Numbered from the stretch's first letter, positions 35,994 to 45,741 are shown. The stretch is DNA of 64,000 nt from Pelomonas sp. SE-A7 (GCF_030345705.1 NZ_JAUASW010000002.1:620001-684000), one strand, 5' to 3'. The notes: generated by a model from the letters alone, not told the origin. A program made the numbers and translations.

Positions 35994-38195
35994 ATGTCCA
36001 GCACCCACTACCGCATCTGCCCGCTGTGCGAAGCCTGCTGCGGCCTCGAAGTCCGCACCGAGGGCCGGCAGGTCGTCTCCATCCGCGGCGCGGCGCAAGA
36101 CGTCTTCAGCCAGGGCTTCATCTGCCCCAAGGGCACCTCGCTGAAGGACCTGCATGAAGACCCCGACCGGCTGCGCCAGCCGCTGATCAAGCGCGAGGGT
36201 GTCTTCGTCGAGGCCAGCTGGGACGAGGCCTTCGCCGAGGTCGAAAGCCGGCTGCTGCCTGTGTTGCAGCAACACGGCCCTGATTCAGTGGCCGCCGTGG
36301 CCGGCAATCCGAGCGCCCACAAGATCAGCCTGCTGGCCTATTTCCCGCGCCTGGTGAAGGCCCTGGGCACGCGCAATGTGTTCAGTGCCTCGACGCTGGA
36401 CCAGATGCCCAAGCAGCTTTCCAGCGGCCTGATGTTCGGCCACTGGCTCAGCATCCCCGTGCCCGACATCGAGCGCTGCGACTGGCTGCTGATGCTGGGC
36501 GCCAACCCCATGGTCAGCAACGGCAGCCTCTGGACCGTGCCCGACTACCGCGGCAAGGCCAAGGCGATGCGCGCGCGTGGCGGCCGCATCCTGGTGGTCG
36601 ATCCGCGCCGCACCGAGACCGCGGCAGCGGCCGACGAGCATTTGTTCATCAAGCCGGGCGGCGACGTGTTCCTGTTGCTGGGCCTGGTCAACACCCTGTT
36701 CGACGAAGGCCTGGCCAAGCCGGGCCGTTGGTCCGAGCACCTGAACGGGCTCGATGAACTGCAGGCCGCGATCCAGCCCTTCACGCCCGAGCGCATGGCC
36801 GAGGGCTGCGGCGTCGCGGCCGAGGTCCAGCGTCGTCTGGCCCGCGAGCTCGCCGGCGCCAAGGCCGGCGCGGTCTATGGTCGCATTGGCACCTGCACCC
36901 AGCGCCACGGCACGCTCAACAGCTGGCTGGTTGACGTGCTCAATGTGCTGAGCGGCCACCTGGACCGGCCGGGCGGCATGATGTTCCCCAAGGCCGCGGC
37001 CTTTGCCGCCAACACGGCCGGCAAGCCGGGCAGCGGCAAGGGCGTGGCGACTGGCCGACGCCGCAGCCGCGTGTCCGATGCGCCTGAAGTGTTCGGCGAG
37101 CTGCCGATCACCGTGCTGGCCGAGGAAATCGAGACGCCCGGCACCGGCCAGGTGCGGGCCCTGATCGCGATGGCCGCGAATCCGGTGCTGTCGGCACCCA
37201 ACGGCGCGCGCTTGGCCAAGGCCCTGGACAGCCTGGATTTCATGCTGAGCCTGGACATCTACCTGAACGAGACCAGCCGCCATGCCGACGTGATCCTGCC
37301 GGGTCTGTCGCCGCTGGAGGATCTGCACTACGACATGGCGTTCCCGCAGCTCTCGTTCCGCAACCATGCGCGCTTCTCCGGCCCGGTGTTTGCCAAGGCC
37401 GAGGACCAGCCCGAGGAATGGCAGACCCTGTTGCGGCTGGCCGCCCTGGTCGAGGGCCGTGGGCTCGATGTCGATCCGCAGCAGCTCGACGACGAGGCCA
37501 TCGCCGCCGACGTGAAGCGCTTTGCCGGCGAGCATGCCGAGGCGGTGCTGAAGGCCCTGGGCGACCAGCGCGGGCCCGAGCGCCTGATCGACCTGGCCAT
37601 CCGCAGCGGCCCCTACGGAGACCGCTTCGGCCTCAAGCCGGACGGGCTCAATCTCGCCAGGATCAAGGCGGCCGAAGGCGGCATCGACCTGGGCCCGCTG
37701 CAGCCGCGCATCCCGGAAATCCTGCGCACGCCCTCGGGTTGCATCGAGCTCGCGCCGCCGCTGCTGCTGGATGAACTCTCGCGGCTGCAGCTGCCGGAGG
37801 CGAACGAGGGCCTGCTGCTGATAGGCCGGCGCGACATGCGCTCCGGCAACAGCTGGATGCACAACCTGCCGGTGCTGGCCAAGGGACCGCAGCGCTGCAC
37901 CTTGCTCGTCCATCCACAGGACGCTCAGCAGCGCGGCATTGCCGAAGGCAGTGATGCCCTGGTGCGCGCCCGCGGCGCCGAGCTGCGCGTGCCGGTGCAG
38001 TTCGATGCCGGCCTGATGCCGGGCGTGGTCTGCCTGCCGCATGGCTGGGGCCATGACCTGCCGGGCATGCGCTTGTCGCTGGCCGGCGAACGGCCCGGCG
38101 TCAACATGAATTCCCTGCTGAGTGAGGCCGAGCGCGATCCGCTTTCGGGCAATGCCGTGCTCAGCGGCGTGCCGGTGGAAGTCCTCGCGGCCTGA
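35994..38195 (+). CDS. molybdopterin-dependent oxidoreductase (formate dehydrogenase/DMSO reductase superfamily)
   Basis: 733 residues from ATG 35994, with GGAGG upstream. An N-terminal [4Fe-4S] site is formed by Cys9-x2-Cys12-x3-Cys16-x27-Cys44. Molybdopterin-binding elements include LLMLGANPMVSNGS, VVDPRRTETA and the C-terminal MoCo-dinucleotide domain (WMHNLPVL, HPQDAQQRG, NMNSLL). There is no Tat leader and no small Fe-S or cytochrome subunit next to it, so it is probably cytoplasmic and uses a partner encoded elsewhere. The substrate cannot be assigned; the family includes formate dehydrogenase-like and unassigned enzymes. Confidence 0.85.
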   Translation: MSSTHYRICPLCEACCGLEVRTEGRQVVSIRGAAQDVFSQGFICPKGTSLKDLHEDPDRLRQPLIKREGVFVEASWDEAFAEVESRLLPVLQQHGPDSVAAVAGNPSAHKISLLAYFPRLVKALGTRNVFSASTLDQMPKQLSSGLMFGHWLSIPVPDIERCDWLLMLGANPMVSNGSLWTVPDYRGKAKAMRARGGRILVVDPRRTETAAAADEHLFIKPGGDVFLLLGLVNTLFDEGLAKPGRWSEHLNGLDELQAAIQPFTPERMAEGCGVAAEVQRRLARELAGAKAGAVYGRIGTCTQRHGTLNSWLVDVLNVLSGHLDRPGGMMFPKAAAFAANTAGKPGSGKGVATGRRRSRVSDAPEVFGELPITVLAEEIETPGTGQVRALIAMAANPVLSAPNGARLAKALDSLDFMLSLDIYLNETSRHADVILPGLSPLEDLHYDMAFPQLSFRNHARFSGPVFAKAEDQPEEWQTLLRLAALVEGRGLDVDPQQLDDEAIAADVKRFAGEHAEAVLKALGDQRGPERLIDLAIRSGPYGDRFGLKPDGLNLARIKAAEGGIDLGPLQPRIPEILRTPSGCIELAPPLLLDELSRLQLPEANEGLLLIGRRDMRSGNSWMHNLPVLAKGPQRCTLLVHPQDAQQRGIAEGSDALVRARGAELRVPVQFDAGLMPGVVCLPHGWGHDLPGMRLSLAGERPGVNMNSLLSEAERDPLSGNAVLSGVPVEVLAA

Positions 38196-38413
38196 GGGAC
38201 TTGGGGCGCTGTGTTACATTGCGCCCCCATAGAACCACGAAAGACCGTTTTCACAAGGTCTTCGAATTGCAGCCCCGCATACCGATCTTCGCGCGAGCGG
38301 CTCGCTTCAGTTTCAAACTCCCCGTCTGACTGCTCTTGAGTGTTTCTGTCTCCGCCGACCCGTCGGGCCGCGGAGTGTTTGTCCATCTTTTTCGTTTTTC
38401 TAAGGAAACTCTC
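38196..38413 (+). promoter_or_regulatory. long leader of the cold-shock gene
   Basis: 218 bases without a gene separate the oxidoreductase stop from the cold-shock start. Features are a TTACATT near 38214 (possible -10), and an imperfect hairpin with arms AAGACC (38241-38246) and GGTCTT (38257-38262). The rest becomes T-rich just before the start (ATCTTTTTCGTTTTTC). Long structured leaders that respond to cold are usual for cspA-type genes; the mechanism here is inferred. Confidence 0.45.
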
Positions 38414-38626
38414 ATGACCATCCAGACCGGCACCGTGAAGTGGTTCGACGACGGCAAGGGCTTCGGCTTCATCACCCCCGCTGACGGCGGCAAGGACCTG
38501 TTCGCCCACCATAGCGAAATCCGCAACGGCGGCGGCTTCCGTACCCTGGCCGAAAACCAGCAGGTCGAGTTCGAAGTCAAGCAAGGCCCCAAGGGCCTGC
38601 AGGCTGCGAACATCAAGCCGCTGTAA
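38414..38626 (+). CDS. cold-shock domain protein (CspA family)
   Basis: A 70-residue single cold-shock domain, the exact family size. The RNA-binding motifs are both present: GKGFGFI (RNP1) and LFAHHSEI (a variant of RNP2, usually VFVHxS). It melts RNA structure in the cytoplasm during cold or growth shifts. ATG 38414 is chosen from alignment and from AAGGAAA upstream. A GC hairpin follows the stop. Confidence 0.95.
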   Translation: MTIQTGTVKWFDDGKGFGFITPADGGKDLFAHHSEIRNGGGFRTLAENQQVEFEVKQGPKGLQAANIKPL

Positions 38627-38642
38627 TCCAGCCGCTTCGCAC

Positions 38643-38662
38643 GGTGGCGCGGGAGCGCCACC
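38643..38662 (+). terminator. hairpin after the cold-shock gene
   Basis: GGTGGCGC (38643-38650) and GCGCCACC (38655-38662) form an 8-bp stem with a GGGA loop, 17 bases after the stop. No T-run follows, so it may attenuate or protect rather than end transcription. Confidence 0.45.
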
Positions 38663-38777
38663 CACTTCAGGCCCCGCCGCTGGCCTCGTAAGCGGCAAAC
38701 ATCAAAACCAATCCGCGCCAAGACGGATGGCTGTCAGAAAGCCTTCTCCATCAAGGCGCACACCTCAAGGAAAAACA

Positions 38778-38993
38778 ATGCAATACAAGAGCATTGAGGT
38801 GGGGCGTTACCTTGTCTCACCGATGAGCAAGCCGACCGGCGACGGCGGCTACACCGCCTCGGTCTCGATCCGTTCGGGTCAGGGCCAGGCCAGTCATGAC
38901 CGTGTTCTGCGCTTCGTGCCGCGCTTCGAAAGCCGCCGCGCCGCTCTGCGCTATGCGGTCCGCGAAGGCCAGGACTGGGCCCAGACCCACTAA
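38778..38993 (+). CDS. small conserved-looking protein downstream of cold-shock gene
   Basis: 71 residues from ATG 38778, with AAGGAAAAAC just before it, much like the site of the cold-shock gene. I do not recognise a named family. The sequence is basic and polar (GRYLVSPMSK, DRVLRFVPRFESRRAALRYA), with a likely short beta sheet then a helix; no membrane segment. Coding character is supported by codon use and its own ribosome-binding site. The position suggests co-expression with the cold-shock protein. Confidence 0.65.
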   Translation: MQYKSIEVGRYLVSPMSKPTGDGGYTASVSIRSGQGQASHDRVLRFVPRFESRRAALRYAVREGQDWAQTH

Positions 38994-39053
38994 GCCTCGC
39001 GCTATCGAAAACCCCGGTGCAAGCACCCCTGCGGGCTGCGAGCATCGGACTCA

Positions 39054-39851
39054 ATGAAGCTACTCGCGAAAGTGCCCGGCCTGCTGCTGGGCCTCGCCTG
39101 CCTGCCGGCCCTGTCGGCGGGCCCCTGTCCGACCCAGGTGCGGATAGGCATCATCGACTACGAACTGGCGCCGCTGGTGCTGGCCGTAGAAAGGGGCGCG
39201 CCACCCGAGGGCAAGCTGGTCGACTGGATCCGCATGGCCATGGGCCGCAGCGCCTGCAATCCCGGCTACAGCTTCGAGCGCATGCCCATTCGCCGCGGCC
39301 GGGTCGAGCTCGAGCAGGGCAATATCGACATCTGGGCCGTCTCCCTCCCGAATCCGGAACTGCATGACCAGGGCGTGCTGCCCATGGCCAAAGGTGCTCC
39401 GGACGCGGGTCTTGGCTTCTTCCGCACCGCCTACTCGCTCTACGTCCTGGCCGGGGAGCAGCGCGTCAAATGGGACGGCAGGCAGCTCGTCGGTCCGGCG
39501 GACCTGAGCATAGGCATCTCGCCGGTGCGGGCCATCGAAGACCTGGCCCGCGAGCGCGGCTGGCCGGTTGACCGAGCCGTCGACACACCCAACGCAATGA
39601 ACAAGCTGCTGAGCGGCCGTCACCTGGCGGCCGTGCTGCCCGAGGCCGCGATCTCGAGCCAGCCACCCGACATCCTCAAGAAGCTGCAACGGCTGGAACC
39701 GCCGGTGCTGATGGCCTGGTATTACTCGGTGGCGAGCAAGCCCTTTGCGAGCCGCTACCCAGAGTTCATGCGGGGCTACTGGCTGGAGCTCTGCCGGCTG
39801 GGCCGGACCGAAGCGCCCAAGGGCGAATGGCCGGCCTGCCGCGAGTCCTGA
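39054..39851 (+). CDS. periplasmic solute-binding protein (family 3-like)
   Basis: 265 residues with a signal peptide (LLLGLACLPALSAG). The fold is that of extracellular solute-binding family 3: an opening strand VRIGIIDYELAPL, a middle ALEQGNID-type segment (ELEQGNIDIWAV), and YSLYVLAGEQRV. There is no permease or ATPase next to it, so it may be an orphan binding protein or a sensor partner rather than a transporter part. Converges on the efflux operon with 7 bases between stops. Confidence 0.72.
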   Translation: MKLLAKVPGLLLGLACLPALSAGPCPTQVRIGIIDYELAPLVLAVERGAPPEGKLVDWIRMAMGRSACNPGYSFERMPIRRGRVELEQGNIDIWAVSLPNPELHDQGVLPMAKGAPDAGLGFFRTAYSLYVLAGEQRVKWDGRQLVGPADLSIGISPVRAIEDLARERGWPVDRAVDTPNAMNKLLSGRHLAAVLPEAAISSQPPDILKKLQRLEPPVLMAWYYSVASKPFASRYPEFMRGYWLELCRLGRTEAPKGEWPACRES

Positions 39852-39858
39852 CTGAGCC

Positions 39859-41238
39859 TCAGCTGGCGGAAGCTCCGCCGCCCAGGGCTTTGTAGAGCTG
39901 CACAGCATTGAGCTGCTGGGCCAGGCGAACCTGGACCAGGGCCAGTTGTGCCGCGAAGCTTGCGCGCTGGGCATCGAGCAGCTCCAGGCTGCTGGAGGCG
40001 CCGTTGCTGAAGCGCAGCTGCACCAGCTTCAGGCGCTGTTGCTCGGCCTCCGACTGCTTCTGCTGGGCCTGCAGCTGCGTGCCCAAGGTGGCGCGGCCGG
40101 CGAGTGCATCGGCCACCTCGCGGAAGGCGGTCTGCACCGCCTTCTCGTACTGGGCCACGGCCATGTCCTGGGCTGCCTTGGCCGAGTCCAGGTTGGCCTG
40201 GTTGCGACCGGCATCGAAGATGGGCAGCAGGGCCTGGCCGACAAAGCTCCAGGCCGTGTTGCTGAACAGATCGGACAGATGCGAGCTGGCCGTGCCCAGG
40301 CTGGTGGTCAGCGCAATGCTGGGGAAGAAAGCCGCACGGGCCGCGCCGATATTGGCCGAAGCGGCGCGGAGCATGCCTTCGGCCTGCAGCACGTCGGGAC
40401 GCAGAGTCAGCACTTCGGAGGGAATGCCCACCGGCAGATCCGGCAGCGCCGCCTTGCCGACGGCCGGCAGCGAAGCCGGCAGCGGCTGGCCGACCAGCAG
40501 CACCAGGGCGTTCTCGTCCTGGGCGCGCTGGCGTTCGGCCGCGGCCAGGGCGACCTGGGCGGCGCCCAGGGCCGACTCGGCGCCGGCCAGTTCCAGCGCG
40601 GAGGCCACGCCGGCCTCGTACTTCTGGCGGGTCAGCCGCAGGCTGTCGGTACGCGTGGCAGCGGTCGAGCGGGCGAGTTGCAGCAGCTCTTCGTCGGCCT
40701 GCAGGGCCAGGTGGCTGGAAGCCACGCCGGCCACCAACGCGATCTGGGCCGCGCGGGCGCCTTCGCTGGACGCCAGGTAGCGGGCCGTGGCGGCATCACC
40801 CTGGTTCTTCAGCTTGCCGAACAGGTCCAGCTCATAGGCATTGATCTGCAGGCCGGCCTGGTAGGCGGCGGTGATCGTGTTGTCCTTGCCCGGCGTGCGG
40901 CTGTTGACGAAACCGGCCGCCACGGTGGGCCAGCGGTTCGCGTCCGACACCCGGGCCAGCGCACGGGCCTGCTCGACGTTGAGCAGCGCAACACGCAGGT
41001 CGCGGTTGTTCTTCAGCGCCAGTTCGATCAGGGCTTGCAGGCGCTCGTCACCAGCATAGAACTGCTGCCAGGCGAGCGAGCGGGCGGCCGTGCCTTCGCT
41101 GGCCGAGGCCTGCGGGAACTCCGCCGCCACCGGCGCCGCCGGCCGCTGATGATCGGGCGCCAGGTTGACGCAGCCGGCCAGCAGCAAGGCCGTCGCCAGG
41201 GCCGTGATTCTCGTCATCGTGAATTGATGGGCAGCCAT
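39859..41238 (-). CDS. RND efflux outer-membrane lipoprotein (OprM/NodT family)
   Basis: 459 residues from ATG 41238, with AAGGAGG 10 bases upstream inside the end of the pump gene. Lipobox LLAGC (Cys23) and the two OEP repeats, with typical ALKNNRDLRVAL, YELDLFGKL, LTLRPDVLQAEGML, SIALTTSLG and PIFDAGRN, mark an OprM-like trimeric channel. It provides the outer-membrane exit for the RND pump encoded just upstream. ATG 41217 would give a shorter leader and is also possible. Confidence 0.93.
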   Translation of the reverse strand: MAAHQFTMTRITALATALLLAGCVNLAPDHQRPAAPVAAEFPQASASEGTAARSLAWQQFYAGDERLQALIELALKNNRDLRVALLNVEQARALARVSDANRWPTVAAGFVNSRTPGKDNTITAAYQAGLQINAYELDLFGKLKNQGDAATARYLASSEGARAAQIALVAGVASSHLALQADEELLQLARSTAATRTDSLRLTRQKYEAGVASALELAGAESALGAAQVALAAAERQRAQDENALVLLVGQPLPASLPAVGKAALPDLPVGIPSEVLTLRPDVLQAEGMLRAASANIGAARAAFFPSIALTTSLGTASSHLSDLFSNTAWSFVGQALLPIFDAGRNQANLDSAKAAQDMAVAQYEKAVQTAFREVADALAGRATLGTQLQAQQKQSEAEQQRLKLVQLRFSNGASSSLELLDAQRASFAAQLALVQVRLAQQLNAVQLYKALGGGASAS

Positions 41239-41240
41239 TT

Positions 41241-44200
41241 TCAGTGGCCCTCCTTGGGGGTCTCGGTCGCGGTCGTCATCACATGGGCATGCTCGGCAGC
41301 GAAGCGCTGTTGCCGCTCGCTGCCCTTGAAGATGCGCCTGACGACCAGGAAGAAGATGGGCACGAAGAGCACGGCCAGCACCGTGGCCGAGACCATGCCG
41401 TACATCACGCCGGTGCCGATGGCGCGCTGGCTGGCCGAGCCGGCGCCGGTGGCGAACACCAGGGGCATCACGCCCAGGATGAAGGCGAACGAGGTCATGA
41501 TGATGGGGCGGAAGCGCAGGTGGCAGGCCTCCAGCACAGCGGCCACCAGGCTCTTGCCCTGGGCCTGCAGGTCCTTGGCGAACTCCACGATCAGGATCGC
41601 GTTCTTGGCCGAGAGGCCGATGATGGCGATCAGGCCGACCTTGAAATACACGTCGTTCGGCAGGCCGCGCAGCGTGGCGCCCAGCACCGCACCCAGCAGG
41701 CCCAGCGGCACCACGAGCAGCACGGCGACCGGAATGCTCCAGCTCTCGTACAGCGCGCCCAGGCACAGGAACACCGCCAGCAGCGAGAACGCCAGCAGGA
41801 TGCCGGCCTGCGAGCCGGAGATCTTCTCCTCGCGCGACAGGCCGGTCCATTCGAAGCCAATGCCGGCCGGCAGCTTGGCGACCATGGCCTCCAGCTCCTT
41901 CATCGCATCGCCGGTTGAGGCACCGGGCGCGGCGTCGCCGGCCAGGCGCATGGCCGGATAACCGTTGTAGCGCACGGCCTGCATCTGGCCGGTGATCCAG
42001 CGAGTCGAGGCGAAGCTCGAGAGCGGCACGCTCTGGCCGCGGCTGTTCGAGACGTTCAGCTTGAGCAGATCCTCCGGCTGCATGCGGGCAGCCGCGTCTG
42101 CCTGCACGACCACACGCTGCAGACGTCCCTGGTTGGGGAAGTCGTTCACATAGGCCGAGCCCAGATTCGTGCCCAGCACGGCGGCGATGTTGTCGAAGCT
42201 GACGCCCAGCGCGGCCGCCTTGTCACGGTCCACATCGATCTGCAGCTGCGGCGCATCTTCCAGACCGTCGGGACGCATGCCGGTGATCAGCTTGCTCTGC
42301 GAGGCCATGCCCATCAGCTGGTTGCGCGCATTCAGCAGGGCCTCGTGGCCCAGGCCGGCGCGGTCCTGCAGGCGCAGGGCGAAGCCGGTGGCCGTGCCCA
42401 GCTCGGGGATGGGCGGTGGCGACAGCGGGAAGATGAAGGCATCGCGAACCGCCATCAGCGCACCGAAGGCGCGGCCGGCCAGCGCCTGGGCACTGTGTTC
42501 GGGGCCATGGCGCTCGTCCCAGGGCTTGAGCGGCACGAACACCAGGGCGGCGTTCTGGCCCTGACCCGAGAACGAGAAGCCGATCACGCCAATGGTGGCC
42601 TGCACTTCGGGCTGGGCCAGGAAGAACTTCTCGACCTCGGCCACCGCGTCCTGCGTGCGGTTGGAGGTGGCGCCCGGCGGCAGCTGCACGTTGACGATCA
42701 GGTAGCCCTGGTCTTCATTGGGCAGGAAGGAGGTCGGCAGCCGGGTGTAGAGCACGCCGACGGCAATCGCCAGGCCCAGGTAGACCAGCAGCAGGCGGCC
42801 GGCGCGCGGCAGCAGCTTGGCGACCCAGCCCTCGTAGCCCTTGGCGGTGCGCGAGAAGCCGCGATTGAACCAGCCGAAGAAGCCGCCCTTGGCATGGTGG
42901 TGGCCGGCCTCGACCGGCTTGAGCAGGGTGGCACACAGGGCCGGCGTGAGGCTCAGCGCCATCACGGCCGACAGCAACATCGAGGCCACCATGGCCAGCG
43001 AGAACTGGCGGTAGATATTGCCCACCGAGCCGGCGAAGAAGGCCATGGGCACGAAGACCGAGACCAGGACCACGGTAATGCCGATGATGGCGCCCGAGAT
43101 CTGGCCCATGGCCTTGATCGTGGCATCGCGGGGCGACAGCCCCTCCTCGCTCATGATGCGTTCGACGTTCTCCACCACCACGATGGCATCGTCCACCAGG
43201 ATGCCGATGGCCAGCACCATGCCGAACAGGGTCAGCACGTTGATGGAGAAACCCAGGCCCAGCATGATGGCGAAGGTGCCGAGCAGGGCCACCGGCACGA
43301 CCAGGGTCGGGATCAGGGTGTAGCGCCAGTTCTGCAGGAACAGGAACATCACCAGGAACACCAGCACGATGGCCTCGGCCAGGGTCTCGACCACCTGGGT
43401 GATCGAGATCTTGACGAACTTGGACGAGTCGTACGGGATCTCGTAGATCACGCCTTCGGGGAAATAGGCCCGCAGCTCGGCCATGCGGTCCTTGATCGCG
43501 GTGGCCGTGGCCAGCGCGTTGCCGCTGGGCGAGAGCTGCACGCCGATGCCGGTCGAGGGCTTGCCGTTCAGGCGCGAATAGGTGCCGTAGCCCTGGCCGC
43601 CCAACTCCACCTTGGCCACGTCCTTGAGCCGCACGGTCGATCCGTCGGCGTTGGCGCGCAGCACGATGTTCTTGAACTGGTCGACGTTGTCCAGCTGGCC
43701 CTTGACCACGATGGTGGCCGACATGGTCTGGCTGGTCAGGTTGGGCAGGTCGCCCAGCACGCCGGCCGGCACCAGGGAGTTCTGGGCGCGGATCGCGTTG
43801 TTCACCTCGAGCGGGCTGATGTTGAAGGACAGCAGCTTGGCCGGGTCCAGCCAGATGCGCATGGCGCGCTCGGTGCCGAACAGCTGGGCCTGGCCCACGC
43901 CCTGAACGCGCTGCAGCTCGGGAATGATGTTGCGGGCGGCGTAGTCGCCCAGCGCCACCGGGTCCATGCTGCCGTTCTTGCTCGACAGCGTGACGAACAG
44001 CAGGAAGTTGTTGCGGGCCTTGTCGACCCGCACGCCCTGCTGGGTCACCGCCGCCGGCAGGCGCGGCGCGGCGCGGCCCAGGCGGTTCTGGATCTCGACC
44101 TGGGCCAGGTCGATGTTGGTGCCGGGCTCGAAAGTCACGGTGATCGCGCCACTGCCATTGGCTTGGCTGACCGATTCCATGTAGGCGAGGCCGGGCGCGC

Positions 44201-44411
44201 CGTTGAGCTCCAGTTCGATGACCGAGAGCACGCTCTCGTCCAGGGTCTTGGCCGAGGCACCGGGATAGAAGGCCGAGATCACCAGCGAAGGCGGTGCGAC
44301 CGTGGGGTACTGCGCCACCGGCAGCTTGGTGATCGCGACCGCCCCGAACACCAGGACGAACAGCGCGATCACCCAGGCGAAGACCGGGCGATCAATGAAG
44401 AAGCGGGCCAT
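41241..44411 (-). CDS. RND multidrug efflux pump, HAE1 family (AcrB/MexB-like)
   Basis: 1056 residues, the standard size. Twelve membrane helices and two large periplasmic loops; starts MARFFIDRPVFAWVIA. The proton relay is intact: Asp-Asp in GILVDDAIVVVEN and Lys in GLSAKNAILIVEFAK. Other marks are GVGQAQLFG and FVPMAFFAGS. It exports hydrophobic drugs, detergents or solvents using the proton gradient, together with the adaptor and channel on either side. The stop is 2 bases before the channel gene. Confidence 0.96.
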   Translation of the reverse strand: MARFFIDRPVFAWVIALFVLVFGAVAITKLPVAQYPTVAPPSLVISAFYPGASAKTLDESVLSVIELELNGAPGLAYMESVSQANGSGAITVTFEPGTNIDLAQVEIQNRLGRAAPRLPAAVTQQGVRVDKARNNFLLFVTLSSKNGSMDPVALGDYAARNIIPELQRVQGVGQAQLFGTERAMRIWLDPAKLLSFNISPLEVNNAIRAQNSLVPAGVLGDLPNLTSQTMSATIVVKGQLDNVDQFKNIVLRANADGSTVRLKDVAKVELGGQGYGTYSRLNGKPSTGIGVQLSPSGNALATATAIKDRMAELRAYFPEGVIYEIPYDSSKFVKISITQVVETLAEAIVLVFLVMFLFLQNWRYTLIPTLVVPVALLGTFAIMLGLGFSINVLTLFGMVLAIGILVDDAIVVVENVERIMSEEGLSPRDATIKAMGQISGAIIGITVVLVSVFVPMAFFAGSVGNIYRQFSLAMVASMLLSAVMALSLTPALCATLLKPVEAGHHHAKGGFFGWFNRGFSRTAKGYEGWVAKLLPRAGRLLLVYLGLAIAVGVLYTRLPTSFLPNEDQGYLIVNVQLPPGATSNRTQDAVAEVEKFFLAQPEVQATIGVIGFSFSGQGQNAALVFVPLKPWDERHGPEHSAQALAGRAFGALMAVRDAFIFPLSPPPIPELGTATGFALRLQDRAGLGHEALLNARNQLMGMASQSKLITGMRPDGLEDAPQLQIDVDRDKAAALGVSFDNIAAVLGTNLGSAYVNDFPNQGRLQRVVVQADAAARMQPEDLLKLNVSNSRGQSVPLSSFASTRWITGQMQAVRYNGYPAMRLAGDAAPGASTGDAMKELEAMVAKLPAGIGFEWTGLSREEKISGSQAGILLAFSLLAVFLCLGALYESWSIPVAVLLVVPLGLLGAVLGATLRGLPNDVYFKVGLIAIIGLSAKNAILIVEFAKDLQAQGKSLVAAVLEACHLRFRPIIMTSFAFILGVMPLVFATGAGSASQRAIGTGVMYGMVSATVLAVLFVPIFFLVVRRIFKGSERQQRFAAEHAHVMTTATETPKEGH

Positions 44412-44432
44412 GTTGAGTCGTTCCCTGCTTGT

Positions 44433-45641
44433 TTACTTGCTGGCGGCCGGGGCGGCGGAGGCAGAGCCGGCCGGCGTCCAGGGCACCGGCTTCACCGGCG
44501 CGCCAGGCACGAACATCTTCTGGAAGCCGTCGGCAATGACCTGCTCGCCGGCCTTGAGGCCATCGACCACCAGCCACTGGTTGCCAACGGCCTGCGACAC
44601 CTTGACCGTGCGCGGCTGGGGCTTGCTGTCGGCGCCTACCACGAGGACGGTGTCGCCGGTGGCACCGCGGGTCACGGCCTGCTGCGGCAGCAGGATGCCC
44701 TGGGGCAGCTCGGCCTGGGCCAGGCGCACCCGCACGTACTGGCCGGGCAGCAGCTGGCCATCGACATTCGGCACTTCGGCGCGCAGCTGCACCTGGCCCG
44801 AGGTGGCGTCCACACTGAGGTCGGTGAACAGCAGCTTGCCGGGCTTGGCCAGCTCGCTGCCGTCTTCCAGCACCACGCGCACCGGCGCGGCATTGGCGGC
44901 CTTGACCTGGCCCTTGGCCAGCGCGCGGCGCAGGGCCTGCACCTCGTTCGCCGACTGGGTGAAGTTGACGTAGACGCTGCCGGTCTGCTGGATCAGCGCC
45001 AGCTGCGTGGCCTCGGCGGCGCTGACCAGCTGGCCTTCGCTGACCAGGGCGCGGCCGATGCGGCCCGAGATGGGCGCGCTGACGTGTGCGTAGTCCAGGC
45101 CCAGCCTGGCATTGGTGACCGCCGCCTTGGCGCCGGCCACGTCGGCCTCGGCCGCCTTGGCCGCAGCCACGCTGGCCACATATTCCTGCTGGCTGATCGC
45201 CCGGCTCTCGACCAGTGGCTTGTTGCGCTCGGCCTGGGCGGCGGCCTGGCTCAGGTTGGCTTGCGCCTTAGCCAGTTGGGCCTGGGCGCTTTCCATGGCG
45301 GCCTGGTAGGGCGCCGGATCAATCTGGAACAAGGCCTGGCCGGCCTTGACCTCGGCGCCTTCCGTGAACAGGCGCTTCAGCACCACGCCGTTGACTCGGG
45401 CCCGGACCTGGGCAGTGCGGATCGCCTCGACCCGGCCGGGCAGCTCGGTCTGCAGGGCCACCGGCTGCAGGGCCGTAGTCACCACGCCGACGGCCGGAGG
45501 CGGCATGCCGCCGCCATGGCCTTGCGCCTGGGCGCCACCACCGCAGCCGGTCAGGGCGGCGGCCACGGCGATCACCAGGGGCAGCAGGTAAAGAGCCTGC
45601 GCGCGCAGGCCGAGGGCTTGTTGTTGGGGGGCGGTGTGCAT
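44433..45641 (-). CDS. RND efflux periplasmic adaptor (membrane fusion protein, AcrA/MexA-like)
   Basis: 402 residues from ATG 45641. Lipobox LTGC (Cys33) anchors it to the inner membrane. The order is beta-barrel/lipoyl start (LPGRVEAIRTAQVRARVNG, VLKRLFTEGAEVKAGQALFQIDPAPYQAA), an alpha-hairpin rich in Ala/Gln, the second lipoyl half (APISGRIGRALVSEGQLV) and the C-terminal beta domain. First gene of the pump operon; the promoter must lie in the operator-bearing gap toward the TetR gene. Confidence 0.94.
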   Translation of the reverse strand: MHTAPQQQALGLRAQALYLLPLVIAVAAALTGCGGGAQAQGHGGGMPPPAVGVVTTALQPVALQTELPGRVEAIRTAQVRARVNGVVLKRLFTEGAEVKAGQALFQIDPAPYQAAMESAQAQLAKAQANLSQAAAQAERNKPLVESRAISQQEYVASVAAAKAAEADVAGAKAAVTNARLGLDYAHVSAPISGRIGRALVSEGQLVSAAEATQLALIQQTGSVYVNFTQSANEVQALRRALAKGQVKAANAAPVRVVLEDGSELAKPGKLLFTDLSVDATSGQVQLRAEVPNVDGQLLPGQYVRVRLAQAELPQGILLPQQAVTRGATGDTVLVVGADSKPQPRTVKVSQAVGNQWLVVDGLKAGEQVIADGFQKMFVPGAPVKPVPWTPAGSASAAPAASK

Positions 45642-45741
45642 GGTGTCCTTGACGGGTTTCTTCTCGATCAACCAGACGACGGGCCGGACCGGCCAGTTTC
45701 GACAGGTCCAGGGCGGGGAGCTAGGGTTGGCCCGGAGTATA

